DNA of 64,000 nucleotides, from assembly GCA_013399695.1 (NCBI GenBank), contig VXAU01004949.1, positions 327,606 to 391,605 on the forward strand, in the 5' to 3' direction. How positions within the stretch are numbered: the first letter of the stretch is position 1; the number at the start of each line of letters is the position of its first letter. The notes beneath the pieces are model-generated. The model saw nothing but the letters and a program-made list of their open reading frames with translations, was not told the origin of the DNA and did no database searches. Of the stretch, positions 41,001-54,235 are shown piece after piece. Origin of the DNA: Formicarius rufipectus. Lineage: Eukaryota > Chordata > Aves > Passeriformes > Formicariidae. Both the position numbers and the translations under genes were made by a program.

Positions 41001-42230
41001 AGACTCCAGTTTCAGGGGGAAAAAAAAAAGATTAAAAAAAAAAAAAATGGTTTTTGGTTTCATTCACCCTGCTTTTGAATGAGCTGTTACCCCAAAGAAA
41101 GCAACTCTCCAGGCTAGTGTTGTAGGTTCAGCTTAACTCCATCGTCACAGCATCTACAAACAGAATAAACCAGTGGAATTATTACACACCCATCAGGAGG
41201 TGTTGATATCATTATACATGATTCATGTCTGCAAACTAGGTCAACATCTTTCAGAGCTAGGGGCGGAAAAAAAAGGTATTAATCGTATCAGCTATTCAGT
41301 TGCCCCAAATTTCCCTAGAATGAGGAAACACTAGCGTAATAATGCCTATGTTAAGGCTGGTGGAGGGGTGGCTGATCTTAGTTAACCTGCAGTGTGCATT
41401 TCACACAATAGCCACAGTGAACAGATAAGGTGGAGCCCAGCTGCTGAGACATTCGTATCTGCAGCAAATGAAGTAGTGCAAACTTCATCAATTCTTATTT
41501 CTAGAGGCAAAAAGTGGAATTTGACCTCAAGATGATTGTAGCAACTTTTACTCTACAGCAGTATCCCAAGTGTTTGGTGGTGTTTTTTTTAGCAACTTCA
41601 TAGAAGTTATCCCCAATTCAAGTTGCTTTAACCACCCTAAACAGCAAGCTACTGATACAAGTCACCACTGAAAATAGTACAATATCAGTCATCATAGCAA
41701 GTCTGATTTCTATTATTATATTTCCAATTTACTACTTCAAATTTACCCTCAAGGTTCATAGTCTAGAAGTAGTATTCTTTTCAAATAAGAAAAGCACACC
41801 AGAAACAGCTCCACCTCTTCACATTAGCAAGGTTTGGGCTCATCAACAACATACGAGTCTTCTTCTACTTTCTGAAACAGGCTATGAAAAAAAGTCTGTC
41901 TAAAGAGAAGGTTTTCTTAGTTCAGATGTGGCATGGTTTTTAGAGCTGAATAGTTTCCAAGAACAACACAGTTATGCAGCTCATTGCTTGTTAATGCTTA
42001 GCTACAGCCTTTTGTGAGTCAGATGGGTTCTGAGATTTCCCTGCCTACAATGACTAGTCCACCATCCCAGTTTACACTCCTTTTAAACCACGAATTAGTT
42101 AGTTCTCATCTTGTGGTGCCCATCAATTCATCTACATTCACAAGCACATACATTCTTGCAGTTTCAAAACAGAGGACAAAATCCTTTATGACATCACTGG
42201 CCATAAATTGTTCAGAAAAAAAAAAAAAAC

Positions 42231-42231
42231 N
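42231..42231. other. Ambiguous base (N)
   Basis: A single N follows a run of A residues, so it is probably an unresolved homopolymer end rather than a scaffold gap. Confidence 0.95.
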
Positions 42232-45200
42232 TGTAAGAAAAGAATATCAAGGCAAACACTGGTGCAGTCAGCCTAGTCAGCAGTAAGATTTAGACAGAAG
42301 GGTTTCTTAGTTTCTGTGGAGGTAGGAGGTACCTGCAGCTGATTCCAAGGCTTCTCACTTCAACAGACAAAGCTTTTCAGTTTCAAGCAACAGCATCCTG
42401 AACCCTACCTTAAGAGCAGCAGCATGAGAAGGATAGCCTCACTTGTACAGAAGGAAACAGGGTTACAAGAAAAGTTAAGAAACAGTACTATTAGTTCCAA
42501 AAGGAGTCTTTTAAGGTAAAGCTTTTTACAAGTGTCACCTTATGGAACAGAAGAAGAACATTAGTATCTATCCCAGAAATCAAAATTACTGCCACTCACA
42601 GGGCACCTCTTCATGATTGGCTGAAACAAGACATGTTTGACACCACTGGTCTATTCTGCTGTATAAAATCCCTTCACTTACAGTGGTCCTCAATCTTTAA
42701 TGGAACACATCCAAACTAAACTTCACCATCTCCACTGCAAGAAAATATAAGCCCACTCAAATCATTATGCCATACCAAGAGAATAAAAAGTAGTCCTGGT
42801 TATGTCTGTCATCTTGACCTCAAGAGATGTATCTCAACATTCTCCTTCTCTGAAAGAATGAGAAAGGCAGGTATCCAGTCTAGTCTACCTATTCCACAGC
42901 AAGTGTGCACAAGAAAGCATAACTTAGCTCTTCCTTTGGAGATTAATCATTGCATCACCAGTACAACAAACTTCTTTTTTATTGGCTAATACTAACATAA
43001 CTCATTGGAGATACGGTGCCATTCCAGCTTCCATTCCCTTCATACTTTGCTTGATTCACACTGTAGATCCCCTGGGAGCTTGTGCAATCAGAAACAGTAA
43101 GTACCTAGCTCAACATGAGTTTTGAGAGGCTAAAAAACCTGAAGACTTAGGTCATCAGAAGCAATGTTTTTCATACAGCACTGAGTAGAACCATGTTGAA
43201 ATATGATCATTACTTTCTGTACATAATCAATTCCCTGACAAACCATCTTATAATGGTGTTTCCTGAATACAAAAGGGTACCTAATGCTACTGTTTGTGTA
43301 CTGCAGAAGAACCAATAAATGTCAACACACAGCACTAAGTGACGTCTTCTGCTTTTCTCACACTCTCAAGAGTCCTTGTTTCAAAAGAACAAAAAATTTA
43401 CATGAATGGCTCACGTCTTTCCTCCATCTGGGGCTTACAGTAAGTCAGCCTGGATGCTGGAAGTGGCTGGGAGAGGCAGGAAGAGGATGCATGTAGGGAG
43501 GAAATGCTCAGCTCTGGCTATGGTGCAGCTTTTGTGCAAACTCCATTTCAGACCAAAGCACTGAAGGAGGCACCATCACATGCACCTTACCACTCACCTC
43601 CTCTGTACAGCAAAGAGCTGCTCAAGTCCACAAAAATCAGGGTCCACAATGCATACAAAGTGCCACACAGACAAATGCCCTCAGTATAGAGTAGTTGTAC
43701 TTCACTCAGTAAAGGGAGGGTCGAGCTTCTGAGATCATGGGTGCACATAATCTCACAGAGCAACACCTGATCCCCTCTTCTGGTACTTGTACCTTTGACA
43801 CAGAAACTAGCAGGGTGGGCATCTAACAGACAAACATATCTGTTTTCAGGCTTTGCCCACATTACCAGTGGCAGCAGTAGCAGGATTCATCTAGACACAC
43901 AAAAAACTCTTTCCAGCAGGCAGTTTATCAGTAAATTTAATGGACTCTGGTTGTCATGAGCTGCAAAATGGAGAGACTTGCAGCAGACATTTCAGTTAAG
44001 CAGAGGTACATATACAAAAATGAACAAAAAATTTTGAAAATAATTTTATTTATTTAGACATCTTTTCAATCTACAAAAACCTAGTGACAAATGCTGTTGC
44101 CAGTTCCTGACCATCAATATGAACAGCAACAAGTAATTTAGATTTTATCAAAGATGCAAAACTTTTCAATGATCCCTCCAACGCTTTTCCTCTCCCAATA
44201 TTTTATTGATTGTCTGTCAGTTATGAGACTGTCTTATTTCTGCAACATTACAAATTATAGCACTTTACATCATTGTTTCCCCAATTATCAAGATATGTTA
44301 AAAGGACAACAGTATGGAAACAAACCAGTGGGAAATAAAAACACTCAGTATTGACTTAACTGCGTTTTGAGTTGCAAGTTATCAAACATTTTTATTCTGC
44401 ACACACCAAATAAACTAGATAAGAGGTAGTATTATCAAAACCTTGGCAGAAAGGCATTTCTACCAGTTGACAAGGTGACCCTCCAGCCAACACTGTAACT
44501 ACCATTGGCTGTCCTAGCAACTACTGTCTATCATCAACATTTTCCTAAGCACAAAAGCACACTTCCTGATCTTACAGTAACCCAGCTCATGACTTGCAAC
44601 TTGACTCTCTCCTGTAAATAAAACATATCACTGCAGGAGAAAGAGACAAAAAAGGTGAAGACAGGACTCTGGTTTTGATGCTGCTCTGTGATCCAGTAGT
44701 CACTCCTACAAACTTCAGTTTACTCAGGGTTCTGTGACTGCCCTAACAAGCCTCCATGGCTCATTAAACAGCATCAGATCACAGTCTATGCAGGTGATAG
44801 AAAGAGATGCAAAGTATAAACAGTGATATAAAACATGTATTTCATAATTTCATTTATATCACTTTAAAGGTAACAAAACATGAGGTATTTGCTCATGCTC
44901 AGCTCACTATATTCTCCTTTCTTAACATAATTCCACAACTCTATGTCACAGACCTGCTGTTTCATAAACTGTAAAGCAACTGACTATATGTCAGAAATGT
45001 CACACTATGTAAGTGAACCATTAAAGATGCTTCAGAGATGCCTTGGAATTCAATTCTTCCTTTTTTTAATTATAATTCTTTTTTGTGATGGTCACACTGA
45101 AACTCACTTTAATAAACACTGAGAATTAGTCTTATAGCCACCATCAAGACAAGCATATTATATTTTTATTTCTGGTCAGCTGAAACAGAGGCCACTGGCA

Positions 45201-45435
45201 GGCAGGCAGGAATCCTACAGCGTCACATGTCATGCTTTGAAGTTCTTTGCCTAAGCAGAATGTCTTGTGCATTGTAAAAGCTAGCAGCACATGCATATCA
45301 AGAGGTTTTCTGCTGAGCTCTCTTCTGTCTGTTGACTGTGTTACAGTCACTGTTATCGCTGTTTTATTATTGTTGACTGTGCAAGTCAATGGGAGGTAGG
45401 TGCTACATCAAACCACAGGCCAGCCTCTAAGATAG

Positions 45436-46120
45436 TGTGCTGGTTTAGAGTTAAACCAGTATGAGAAATGAATCCAACTCAGAATGGGATTGCAAGTCAG
45501 AATAACAATTTATTAAAAGATCACAAAAATACACTGAAACCAGAAAAAGAAAGAAATTTGTTTGTGCCACGAAAAACACCAGATGTACAGCCCAAAACAA
45601 TGGGGCACAAGCAGAGTGGAGCTCACCAACTCTGTGCTGAGCACCACGTGCCCCCCTCCCCTTGAGTTCAAAGTGAAAAGAAAACAAAGTACCTGCTGGT
45701 GAAAGTGATGGTTGCAATCTGGTGGCAGTCTCAGTCTGCTCACAGCTCTGGTCCTCCTCCGAAGAGAGCTCCCAGTCCCAAACACCAGCTTATATCCACT
45801 TAGGCTCCGCCCAGTCCCTCCCCCAGGGTGGAGACTTAAACAATGGGTGATTTACTCTATGAGGCGAACAATGGCATATTTTTGGCATCCCTGATGGCCC
45901 ATTAGCAGAAATGACCCCTCAGGTGGGTGTGGAGGCAAGAGAACTTCCTTATCTCACAGAAGTTCCAAAACACCCAGCTGGTAGCCTGAGGGGTGGAGTG
46001 TACCTTAAACATACCTGCTAATGTGTCATTGTGAGCGGTTCATGGGAAAAAATGACATAGAGGCTTTAGAATACACACCCACACAGTGACAAACTGACCT
46101 TGGCTACTAAAACCAGGACA
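45436..46120 (-). mobile_element. Solo LTR, family B
   Basis: Read on the minus strand it starts TGTCCTGGTTTTAGTAGCC and ends TAAACCAGCACA, giving TG...CA termini with an imperfect inverted repeat. A perfect 5-bp duplication, GATAG, flanks it (45431-45435 and 46121-46125). A poly(A) signal AATAAA lies at 45509-45514, near the 3' end and followed by a TTGTTATTCTGACTTGC-type tail, as in avian ERV LTRs. The 685-bp element has no internal genes and differs in sequence from the family A LTRs. It lies in the sense direction of ARHGEF28 in its 5' intron. Confidence 0.88.
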
Positions 46121-49100
46121 GATAGATATGAATTACTGAAAATACTGTTAATATTTCTCAGATCTTAATACTCTTCAAAACCAGTGAGATTTCAGTATGG
46201 TGCTCACGGACCAGTCAGTTTCCATTAATAATGCTCATTCCACAGCTTCTTCTAAACAAGAACAGTAACTGAACCAAATTGTGTTTCTGACTTTACATAT
46301 TCCATCTGAGTTACATTATGTTATCACACTGAAGACTCACTGAAAGCTTCCCAAGAACCAGGTACTGCCCTACACAGATTCAGGGACAAAGTGTGGTACA
46401 TAGTGTTCTTTTAAGTGCAGATCCTTGCTCTGGACCTGACTAAAAGATCTTGGAAGAAATAAAGCAAAACAGTAACAATCTGAAAATATATGGATAATAA
46501 ATACCACAGAGTTTTAAACTTTACATACAAAGCTTTTTACATTACCTTTTTATATAATTTTTATACTTGGGTTTCCTGAACATCTAGATCATGGTGGATA
46601 GGGAGGGGACAAAGCAAGACCTTTAGCAAGTAGTTTTGCAAGCACATTAATTTATTGCCTCCTGATAGTATTCAAACTCAGAGGTAAAATAAACCTTTGC
46701 CTATTAAATTTATCATGAAGCAGCTTGCACTAGTGTTGATTACTTCACCAGACATTAGCTGCTCTTGAAACATGTGAACAGAAGAAATGCAGCTAAATGC
46801 CTTTTAAAATATCACTCTTTTCAACAATTTGAGGCAAAAGGAAACTTAAATCTTCCTCCAAAGAAACAACACCCCTGCTGTGGCTATATTTCTTTTAACT
46901 TGTTAAAGGCACAGCCATTTAGTTTTCCCTAGAAGGGAAAATATTTAAAGAGTTTCCAAAAAAGGATCACACTTTTTAATCTTTTAAAAATAGTCTTGGG
47001 TTTTAAAACACAGAAAAGAACTCTAGGTAAAAATGCCTCTTACAACAGAAGCCTGCTCCTGAGATTGGCAAAATACATTCTTTATGCATTCTTGAATTAA
47101 CATTCTTAAGATACCATTTTCATTTCAACTAAAAATAAAATGGGGTTCTAGATTTTAGAAACCTTAAAAATGTGAAATGTGGGTTATGCATTATTGAAAG
47201 ACAAAAATAAAACCAAATGCATTTGTAAGGTTACTAAAACAAAATAAAATGTCTTACCTGTTTTACCTTCCTTACTTCTTTTAACATCTGACATAGATGA
47301 TAGCTATCTAATTATGAAAGTTCTAATGGCTTTTAGAATTTACTACTCCCTGTTTGGGCACTGTGAAACCATAGAACCGGTAAATGCAAACCCTGTACAC
47401 AGTACATGCAGTAGAGTTGTACAGTTTACTGAGGAGGTAGCAAAGAAGTGTACTAGAAGTATTTGGTTCTACATACACATTTAAATGTGTGCTCCAGAGC
47501 TGTGACACTTCATCATCACTCCAACTTGGGCATCCACCAAATTGCTACAACTAAAAAAGTGCAGACATATTCTGTGTATTTAATGACCCATTTGGGTCAC
47601 TTTCATGGACCTCTAGAACTATGCTACAAATTCTAAAGCCATTAAGAACTAGAAACAAATTTTTGATGCCCAAAGTCATTAAACATATTCAAAGAAACAA
47701 CTTTCATTGAGGAGGGCAACTTTCCCACCTTTTAGCCCTCTTCTATTAATGTAGTTTGGTGGTACCTGTGTGTCTTAATGATGCTAAGCCTGAAAGATAC
47801 AACTCACAGAGCTTCAACTGGATGGTAAGGAAACCTGTAAATTCTTGAGAATTCTGTAATTTTTGAAGAATTTCAACAGACACTGAGGAAAATTCCAAAA
47901 ACATTCCTACACAAGTGGTGACAAGATGCTACAGATGTAGCAATATTCAACCTAATACAGAAGAGCAAAAAAACCCAGAGCACTCGAAAAGTGCAAAAAC
48001 ACCTAGTGCAAGCAAAGACTTTGGTAGCTTCAATACTTGGGCACAAATATGCACTGTGATACAAATTCTGCTCCCTGTTCTAGGCAGCACCTTGGAAACC
48101 AAAATACTTATTTGTAGAAGGCACGCAGAACACATGTTCCTGCCCTGAGACTACCATATTCCCCATCTATAACTAGGAAATTGAGATATGCAGGTGCTGA
48201 TTGACTGATGTGTGCCCATGCAAATAGTTGCTTTTTTGGCTGGCAAGCCAAAACCTGGCTCTGGATCTTCTGAGTCACTGTATTAGTCATAGGCTATCCT
48301 TCCTATATCCTGGTGCAAATTCTCATTAAACATGTTATTGAGACCCAAAGAACATCAGGCCACTGCATACCATAACCTTCTGAAACGACCCCAAAAAGGA
48401 ACTCTTTTTGAGGGGAGAGAACGGCAACTTCTGCATAATAGCAGTAGTTTCAGATCAAGAAAAAGGAATCATCATCTATGATAGTACACAAGTGTCGGCA
48501 TGAATGCTAAATTTACAAGTCTCAGGCCAGATGAGTTTCCAGATAGAATATTAAGATACATCTACACATTCACTTTCTTTCTTACAGTCAGTATTCAAAC
48601 ATCATCTTGAAAAAATAAAAGCACTTAACTATTAAAAAATTTTCATCATTTTGTCCTGTCAATTTTTCATACCAAATTCACAGAATACAGTTCATTTTTT
48701 ACCTATGTGGAAAAATCCGTCTTACTCAAATACTCTTTCCATAATGCCTGGCAAAGAGCAAACCACCACTATAAAAGAAAACATCTGTTGGGGGTTTTTG
48801 GTGTGCTTTATAATGATTTATGTGGAGAACTACCTTCATTTTTTTATTGGACTAGATACAGAGACAGGAGTAAGTCCATAAAAATGAAGGATTTTGGAGC
48901 CTTTTTCCCATTAAAGAATCACTGTGCAGGTTGAAAACCGGTTCATCCCTAAACTGTGCACACCGGTGTCCCAACAAAACACTCCAAAAAACTGTTTCAA
49001 AAGTGGTTTCTCAGAGTTCTACCATTAGAAAAGCTTTCATTTCCTTTAACTTTTTGGTTGTTAAAGAAGTGAAAAACACATTTTGCTCTGAGAAAGGTGA

Positions 49101-49300
49101 ACACCTTTCTAATCAGAACCAAATACCTTGTGCACACTGGGGCAAGAACTGAAAAACAAACAACCCCCCCAAAAACCTCAAGAAGATTTTATGGTAAAAT
49201 AACGAACTTGAGAAAAACCTCAACATATATTCAAAACCAAACAAACAAAAACCAAACCCCAAACAAACAAAATCCAAACCCCACATGAATCCCTCACCCC
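46121..49300. other. ARHGEF28 first intron, proximal part
   Basis: AT-rich sequence with no recognised exon or mobile element. Near the CpG island it becomes A/C-rich (49214-49280, repeated AAAC and AACCCC motifs), and CpG density rises sharply after about 49310. Confidence 0.4.
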
Positions 49301-49309
49301 GTTTTGGGG

Positions 49310-50150
49310 CTTTGGAAGGCAAGTGTGAGCCCACGCAGATGCTCTGCCGGGACACTCGCGGCGCTCCCCGGGCGCACCGTCCCAGCCGGGGACCGTCGCC
49401 GCAGCTCCCCTGACCTCGACGTCGCTCCCCGGCAAAAGCTCAGGACAACGCGGCGCTCCCTCCCCGCGAAGCAGCACCGGCACTGCCGGGCAGCGGCAGG
49501 TGCTGCGGGCCGGGCTCCAGCTCCGCCCGAGGAGCGGCTCCCTTACCTACTCGGAGTGCCCCGGGCTGGGCTCCACCGGAGCAGGAGACGGCGGCTTTGA
49601 CGAGTCCCCCTGCGGGAGCGAGGCGGGGCGCACCCGGCCCCGCGGATGCGCCGCCCCCGGGCCTCGCCAGCCCGCGGGACCAGGGAACAAAGCCGCTTTG
49701 TGACAGCCCCGGGGATGGTAGGGTGGTGCACGGCTCCTGGGGAGAAGACCCCAGCACAGCCGCCCGAGCTCCCTGCGGCAGCTCGGCGGGGCGGGGAAGG
49801 CACGGCGGGACCGCCGCGGAGAGCCCCGACGGCGCCACAGTCCCGGGAGGGGACGCGGCGGCCACCGGCTCTGTCCGGAGGGGAGCGCTGCTTTCTCCCG
49901 GCCGCAGCGCGGGATGCGAGCCCGCCGGCAGGGCACGGCACCGCGGCACCCCCAGCACGGCAGCCGCAGCATTCCCCTCCGTTCCTCCACCCTGCTCTGG
50001 TCGTCGGGCAGCGGTCCCGAAGTCGCAGAACGCGGCTGAGAGCTGCCCACGCAAGGCGCTGGTGGAGCAGGCTGCTGCCCAGCCGCTCCACGAGGGTTTC
50101 CTGCGGCACAGTGCGTTGATCCAGACAAACCACGCCGCATTTCAGTTTTT
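49310..50150 (-). promoter_or_regulatory. ARHGEF28: CpG island, probable ARHGEF28 promoter/exon 1
   Basis: This is the only strongly GC- and CpG-rich block in the window, and it lies between the UTP15 3' end and the ARHGEF28 coding exons. Vertebrate housekeeping-type promoters look like this, and the position fits the 5' end of ARHGEF28, which is transcribed leftward. On the minus strand a good donor, GAGTAG followed by GTAAGG, puts a possible end of non-coding exon 1 at 49547. Another candidate is GGTGAGG near 49287. The island contains long overlapping open frames on both strands, expected in GC-rich DNA with few stop codons. I do not call any of them genes. No TATA box was found. The start site is inferred, not seen. 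Confidence 0.65.
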
Positions 50151-50632
50151 CAGGTCCTAAGCATACACAATACAGGTGTATCCTTAAAATCATCTTTCAT
50201 GGACTCCCTAAGCCTCTTCTGTCAACCTGTTTCACTGGTAGGGACGGTGAAGAACTGAAGATGTGCGGTAGTGATTTACAAAGCGTCCTCTCACTGCACT
50301 GTAACTTAATCCGTGACCTGTTTGCTGTAGATGGACAGCATACTTTCTTTGTAACAACAGCATTTTAGCTGTTGGGGATGAAAAAGAGCTCTACGCAGGC
50401 AGGCAATGCATTAAAGAATTAGTGTTCTGCTGTGAGATAGTGTTTACTACACTGCAAGGGTGTGTATTTCCCTGGTAGCCCAAATACCTAGGAAAACTAA
50501 GAGACTAAAGGTAATGAAAAAGAAAGCTGTGCCTGTTCAGTCCAGAAGCAGAGCTGAAGCACTCTTTCCCCCTACCCACAAGGATACTTGCAGCTCCTGA
50601 CCTAAACTGAAAACCACTAGCAATGAGAATAG

Positions 50633-51044
50633 TGTCTAAGTTTAGAGGAAATTAAGCAAGTTGTTGGACTAGAAACCAAAGGAGACAGACCTCCTTTGGA
50701 CTCAAAACAAAATTTAATTAAGGTATGATAATAGAGAGGATAACAATTCTTAACTACAATATAAATCTATATGTCTATATATATATATGTATATATCAAT
50801 TCAGGAGAAAACAAAGCAACCAGAACTAAACGACCAATTTGTGGGACAATCCCCCCGTGAACTGCTCCCCCCACAGTCTCTGCTCTGTTGGGTGAAGCAA
50901 TATTTACGGATAGCAGGTGGCAATGTTGCTCCTCGGCCAGTGCTGAGTNNNNNNNNNNNGAGCTCCTTGCACCTGGGCCGGCAGCCGCCGGCCCTCTCAG
51001 GAAGCCTGGCACAAAAGGCTGTGTTTAGGAAGTCTCTCTCTGTC

Positions 51045-51085
<41 letters not shown>

Positions 51086-51397
51086 CACCAGGAACTCCGA
51101 GAATCCAGGGATTGGGAAAATAGGAAGAAAAACAAGGAAGGAGATCAAACCTCACAGACAGAGGTTTCTCCATGAGCTGTCTCTCTCCCCTTCCCCCCGC
51201 AGTTCTCCTCCTCTGCCAGCTGAAAACCAAAAGTGTCCCCTTCTCTCACCACACCCCAATGAATTACAGTTGCTAGGTAATGCCTTCACTCAACACTTGC
51301 CCCTTTTGTTAGAGGCAGTGGGTAAAGATAAGGGCTATCCACTCCTGGTTTGGTGGCAGGGGAAAGAAAAATTCCACGAGATTCTAAAACTATAACA
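50633..51397 (-). mobile_element. Solo LTR, family A copy 3
   Basis: Read on the minus strand it begins TGTTATAGTTTTAGAATCTC and ends CTTAGACA. The perfect duplication AATAG flanks it (50628-50632 and 51398-51402). It shares all landmarks with copies 1 and 2. Its middle carries a long CT/GA dinucleotide run (51033-51082) and an 11-base N gap (50949-50959). The family's conserved CTTTGGTTTCTAGTCCAACA lies near its 3' end. It sits about 0.5 kb upstream of the CpG island and points toward ARHGEF28. Confidence 0.9.
50949..50959. other. Assembly gap (11 N) inside LTR
   Basis: Eleven N residues lie in the GC-rich part of the family A LTR. The other two copies have continuous sequence here, so real sequence is missing or unresolved. 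Confidence 0.95.
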
Positions 51398-53784
51398 AAT
51401 AGTAACCACATCGATGTGTTAATAATTTTAAAAAAATTGTACATAGGAAACAACAACAAAATTTAGCTGACATTTTCCAGAACTGTTATTCAAGCACCTA
51501 CACATTGCCTATTTAACTAAAAGTTGTATCCAAGCTGTAAATGGACTGAAAGACCCTAGTTAAGAGCACAAGATCAAAACCTGAGTCATATTTCATAAGA
51601 AAAAATTCAAGCTTCTCAGTCTTCTTATCAGATATCCTTAACACAATTACACTCTGCTAATCCACTCACCTTCAATTATCTAAATGCATGATAGTTTCAC
51701 CAGAATGGTTAAAAACTAGACTGCTGTAACAAAGCACAAGTCACAAAGGTACTTTCCCAGAGGAGAGAAAGAAGCCACTAAAACCCCATTACCACCCCAA
51801 CTGTTTCAGCAATAGTTTCATGGCTTTCCATAGGTGTGCATTCATTTTTAATATTTGAAACTTTCTGTTGTTTTGCTTTGAGTGGCTGATCACACAGGAA
51901 AACATCTGTGCAGAGTACAAGGAAGAAGGGACTTTCCATTATGTACTTGTCAGAACAAGTCCACAACTCTGAGTTAGCCTGCTGGTTACGGTGTTATCAG
52001 GACTTCGGAAAGTTAAATATACCAGAAGGAAAAGATACAGGTTTAGTGCAGCCAGGTTAAGGGCAGCTTACAACCACCTACAGCACCTGTCCCTGACAGC
52101 CAGACCCATTATACTTTACTGGAAGCACACATAAGGATTGCTTTAATTCAAGTGTCATAGTCACTCACCATTGAATATAGCAAGCTATCTAACTGCATAT
52201 TATCCTAGAAAAGAAGACAAATACAGGTGCATCTGCAGAAGATGTAGACTTGGAATTTAAATTTCAAATTTTCACAATTGAAAAAGATACAAAAGTTACA
52301 ATCTTAAGGGCTGTAATTTATGTAATTTCCAGAATGATGTAGTATTACTGTAAGATACTGACAGGCCTCAGTTCCAGAGGAAACCACTTCTTGCGTTTCT
52401 ATCAGGCAAATCTGTTGAAATACAAAGGTATTTACCCTCAAGAAGTTAGAATATGTAAGTGATCTAGCAATAAAAGTTTCAGTCATTAGCAGAATTAGTG
52501 CAGGGAAGAAAGATCTGTCCTACCTGGGGAATGTTCAGTTGAAGGCTTGATAAAATCAACAAAGTGATCAACCAGTTCATGTCTCCATTTCTCCCACATA
52601 AGTTGGGTGCCTGAACACAAGAAAGAAAAGTGTTTTCTATTCTTTTTGAAACTCAGTCTAATTCTGGGTGCATTAGAGAAGCCTCTTTTCTGGCTACACC
52701 ACACTAACTGTGCTCCTGAGCCACAACACTGGTGAAAAGGAGGTATTCCCTCTTACCAACAAACAGCCGCAAAAATGCTTCCTATGAAAAGTATATTAAA
52801 AGATTTAATAACAGACATGCTTTTCATCTGTAGCTATCTGTTGTGAGGAAGGTAATTTATTAATTACATTTCAAACACAAATCAACTTGGTTATTCCCAA
52901 ATGATCTGCAAGTAAAGGAATACACTGTGTTCAATAAATGCCCACTTTTGCACATAAGCAGAATAATATCCTTTCCCAAACCAGGACATCCAGCATTGCA
53001 TCCCCTCCAATCTAACACATAATGAACTATTTTAACTATTTCATTTCATGACATTCTATCTTAATACTTCAAAATATTAGATTCTGGAGCATAAAGTAAT
53101 GCACTGATGGAAAAATAACTATATTTTCATATAAATTAATTACTTTTTCAATTGTAGACCAAAAATATGTATGCTTGGCACTGCCGTAAAGTATTTTAAA
53201 CATTAACCAGCACAGACATCACTACAAACTGTTGCCTGGAGCTTTTGTTCCTACTTTATTCAACCAACATCCTATTTAAAAAGCCAGAATTTGAAGTTTT
53301 ATATTATATCATTATCTATTATATAAAATCAAAACATGAAGAACAGGCACCAATGATAATGACAGTATCTTATTCACACTCCTTGGTATCTTCATTATAT
53401 TGATACTGAGAAAAGCTTGCATAATGTAAAGTAATCTTATTAAATGGGGAAAAGAAACCATTACTTTTCATTACAGAGAATAACAGAGACACAAAGAACA
53501 GACAAGTCTGGCAAATTTGTTAGCTGAACAAATACTAGCTTTCAGTGCAGAGGTAGGTGATCCAGTAGACCTCATAATACAACTGGTTAGTCATACAAAG
53601 CTTCCAAATTTCATTTTACTAGTCTTGTTAGAGATCAAGATCTTAAACAGCATTTGTTTTTCCATGTTTTCATCAAATTTCTATTTGTGTAGACAATATC
53701 TAACACCTGTCTTCATGTCTACCTTGGCAAACTCACTTGGAAGAGTCCACAAATGGTAAACATCATAACAAATCAAATTACCAT
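51398..53784. other. Intergenic, nothing recognised
   Basis: AT-rich sequence between the solo LTR and the CR1 copy. Short open frames are present but unsupported. I see no gene, RNA gene or mobile element. Confidence 0.45.
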
Positions 53785-54235
53785 GAGATCACAAAATCAT
53801 AGAGCATTTTGGGTTGCAAGGGACTTTAAAAGGTCATCTAGTCCAATCCCCTTGCAATCAATTGAATGTTTTTCAGGGATGGAGCAACTGCCAACTCTCA
53901 GGGCAATCTGTTTCAATGTTTCACTACCTTAATGACAAAAAACTTTCTTATGTCCGGTCTGTATCTACCCTTTGTTAGGTTGTAACCATTACCCTTTGTT
54001 CTGTCACAACAGGTCTTCCCAAAAAAGTCTGTCCACATGTTTCTTATCAGCTTCTTTTAGGTACTGAAAGGTGACAAGGTTTCACTGGAGCCTTCTCCTC
54101 TCCTGGCTGAGCAACCCCGAGTCTCTCAGCCTGTTCTCACAGGAGAGGTGCTACAGCACTCTGATCATCTTCATAGCTCTCCTCTGTACTTGCTCAAACC
54201 AGGTCCATGTCATCTCCCTGCACTGAGTACCTGTC
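53785..54235 (-). mobile_element. CR1 LINE, 3' part
   Basis: It starts with TCATAGAGCATTTTGGGTTG and the GACTTTAAAAGGTCATCTAG block, the reverse complement of the CR1 3' terminus. It continues through 'GGCTGAGCAACCCCGAGTCTCTCAGCC' type sequence and 'CTTGCTCAAACCAGGTCCATGTC'. The alignment breaks near 54235 and resumes near 55431. Confidence 0.8.

Larger units (their letters stand above)
25772..45435. other. Large ARHGEF28 5' intron(s), no exon found
   Basis: About 20 kb of AT-rich sequence with no recognised exon. The start codon exon and the exon encoding the conserved 'YLPEDAEFYF' type segment should lie between here and the CpG island, but I could not find a convincing match. A GC-richer patch at 36740-37090 and a 150-codon minus-strand frame at 37887-38339 have no recognisable homology. 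Poly-A and AAAC-type tracts occur near 33337-33365, 37660-37740, 40480-40530 and 41020-41047. Confidence 0.45.

Noticed and set aside
41128..41142. Minus-strand ATGGAGTTAAGCTGA preceded by a good splice acceptor, reading Met-Glu-Leu-Ser like the human ARHGEF28 start
   Set aside because: The next codon is TGA and nothing after it, in any frame, resembles the following human residues. A four-residue match is easily chance.
49440..50193. Long open frames on both strands (up to 216 codons) in the CpG island
   Set aside because: They overlap one another in several frames, consist of Gly/Pro/Arg/Ala-rich low-complexity translation, and match no protein family. GC-rich DNA has few stop codons.
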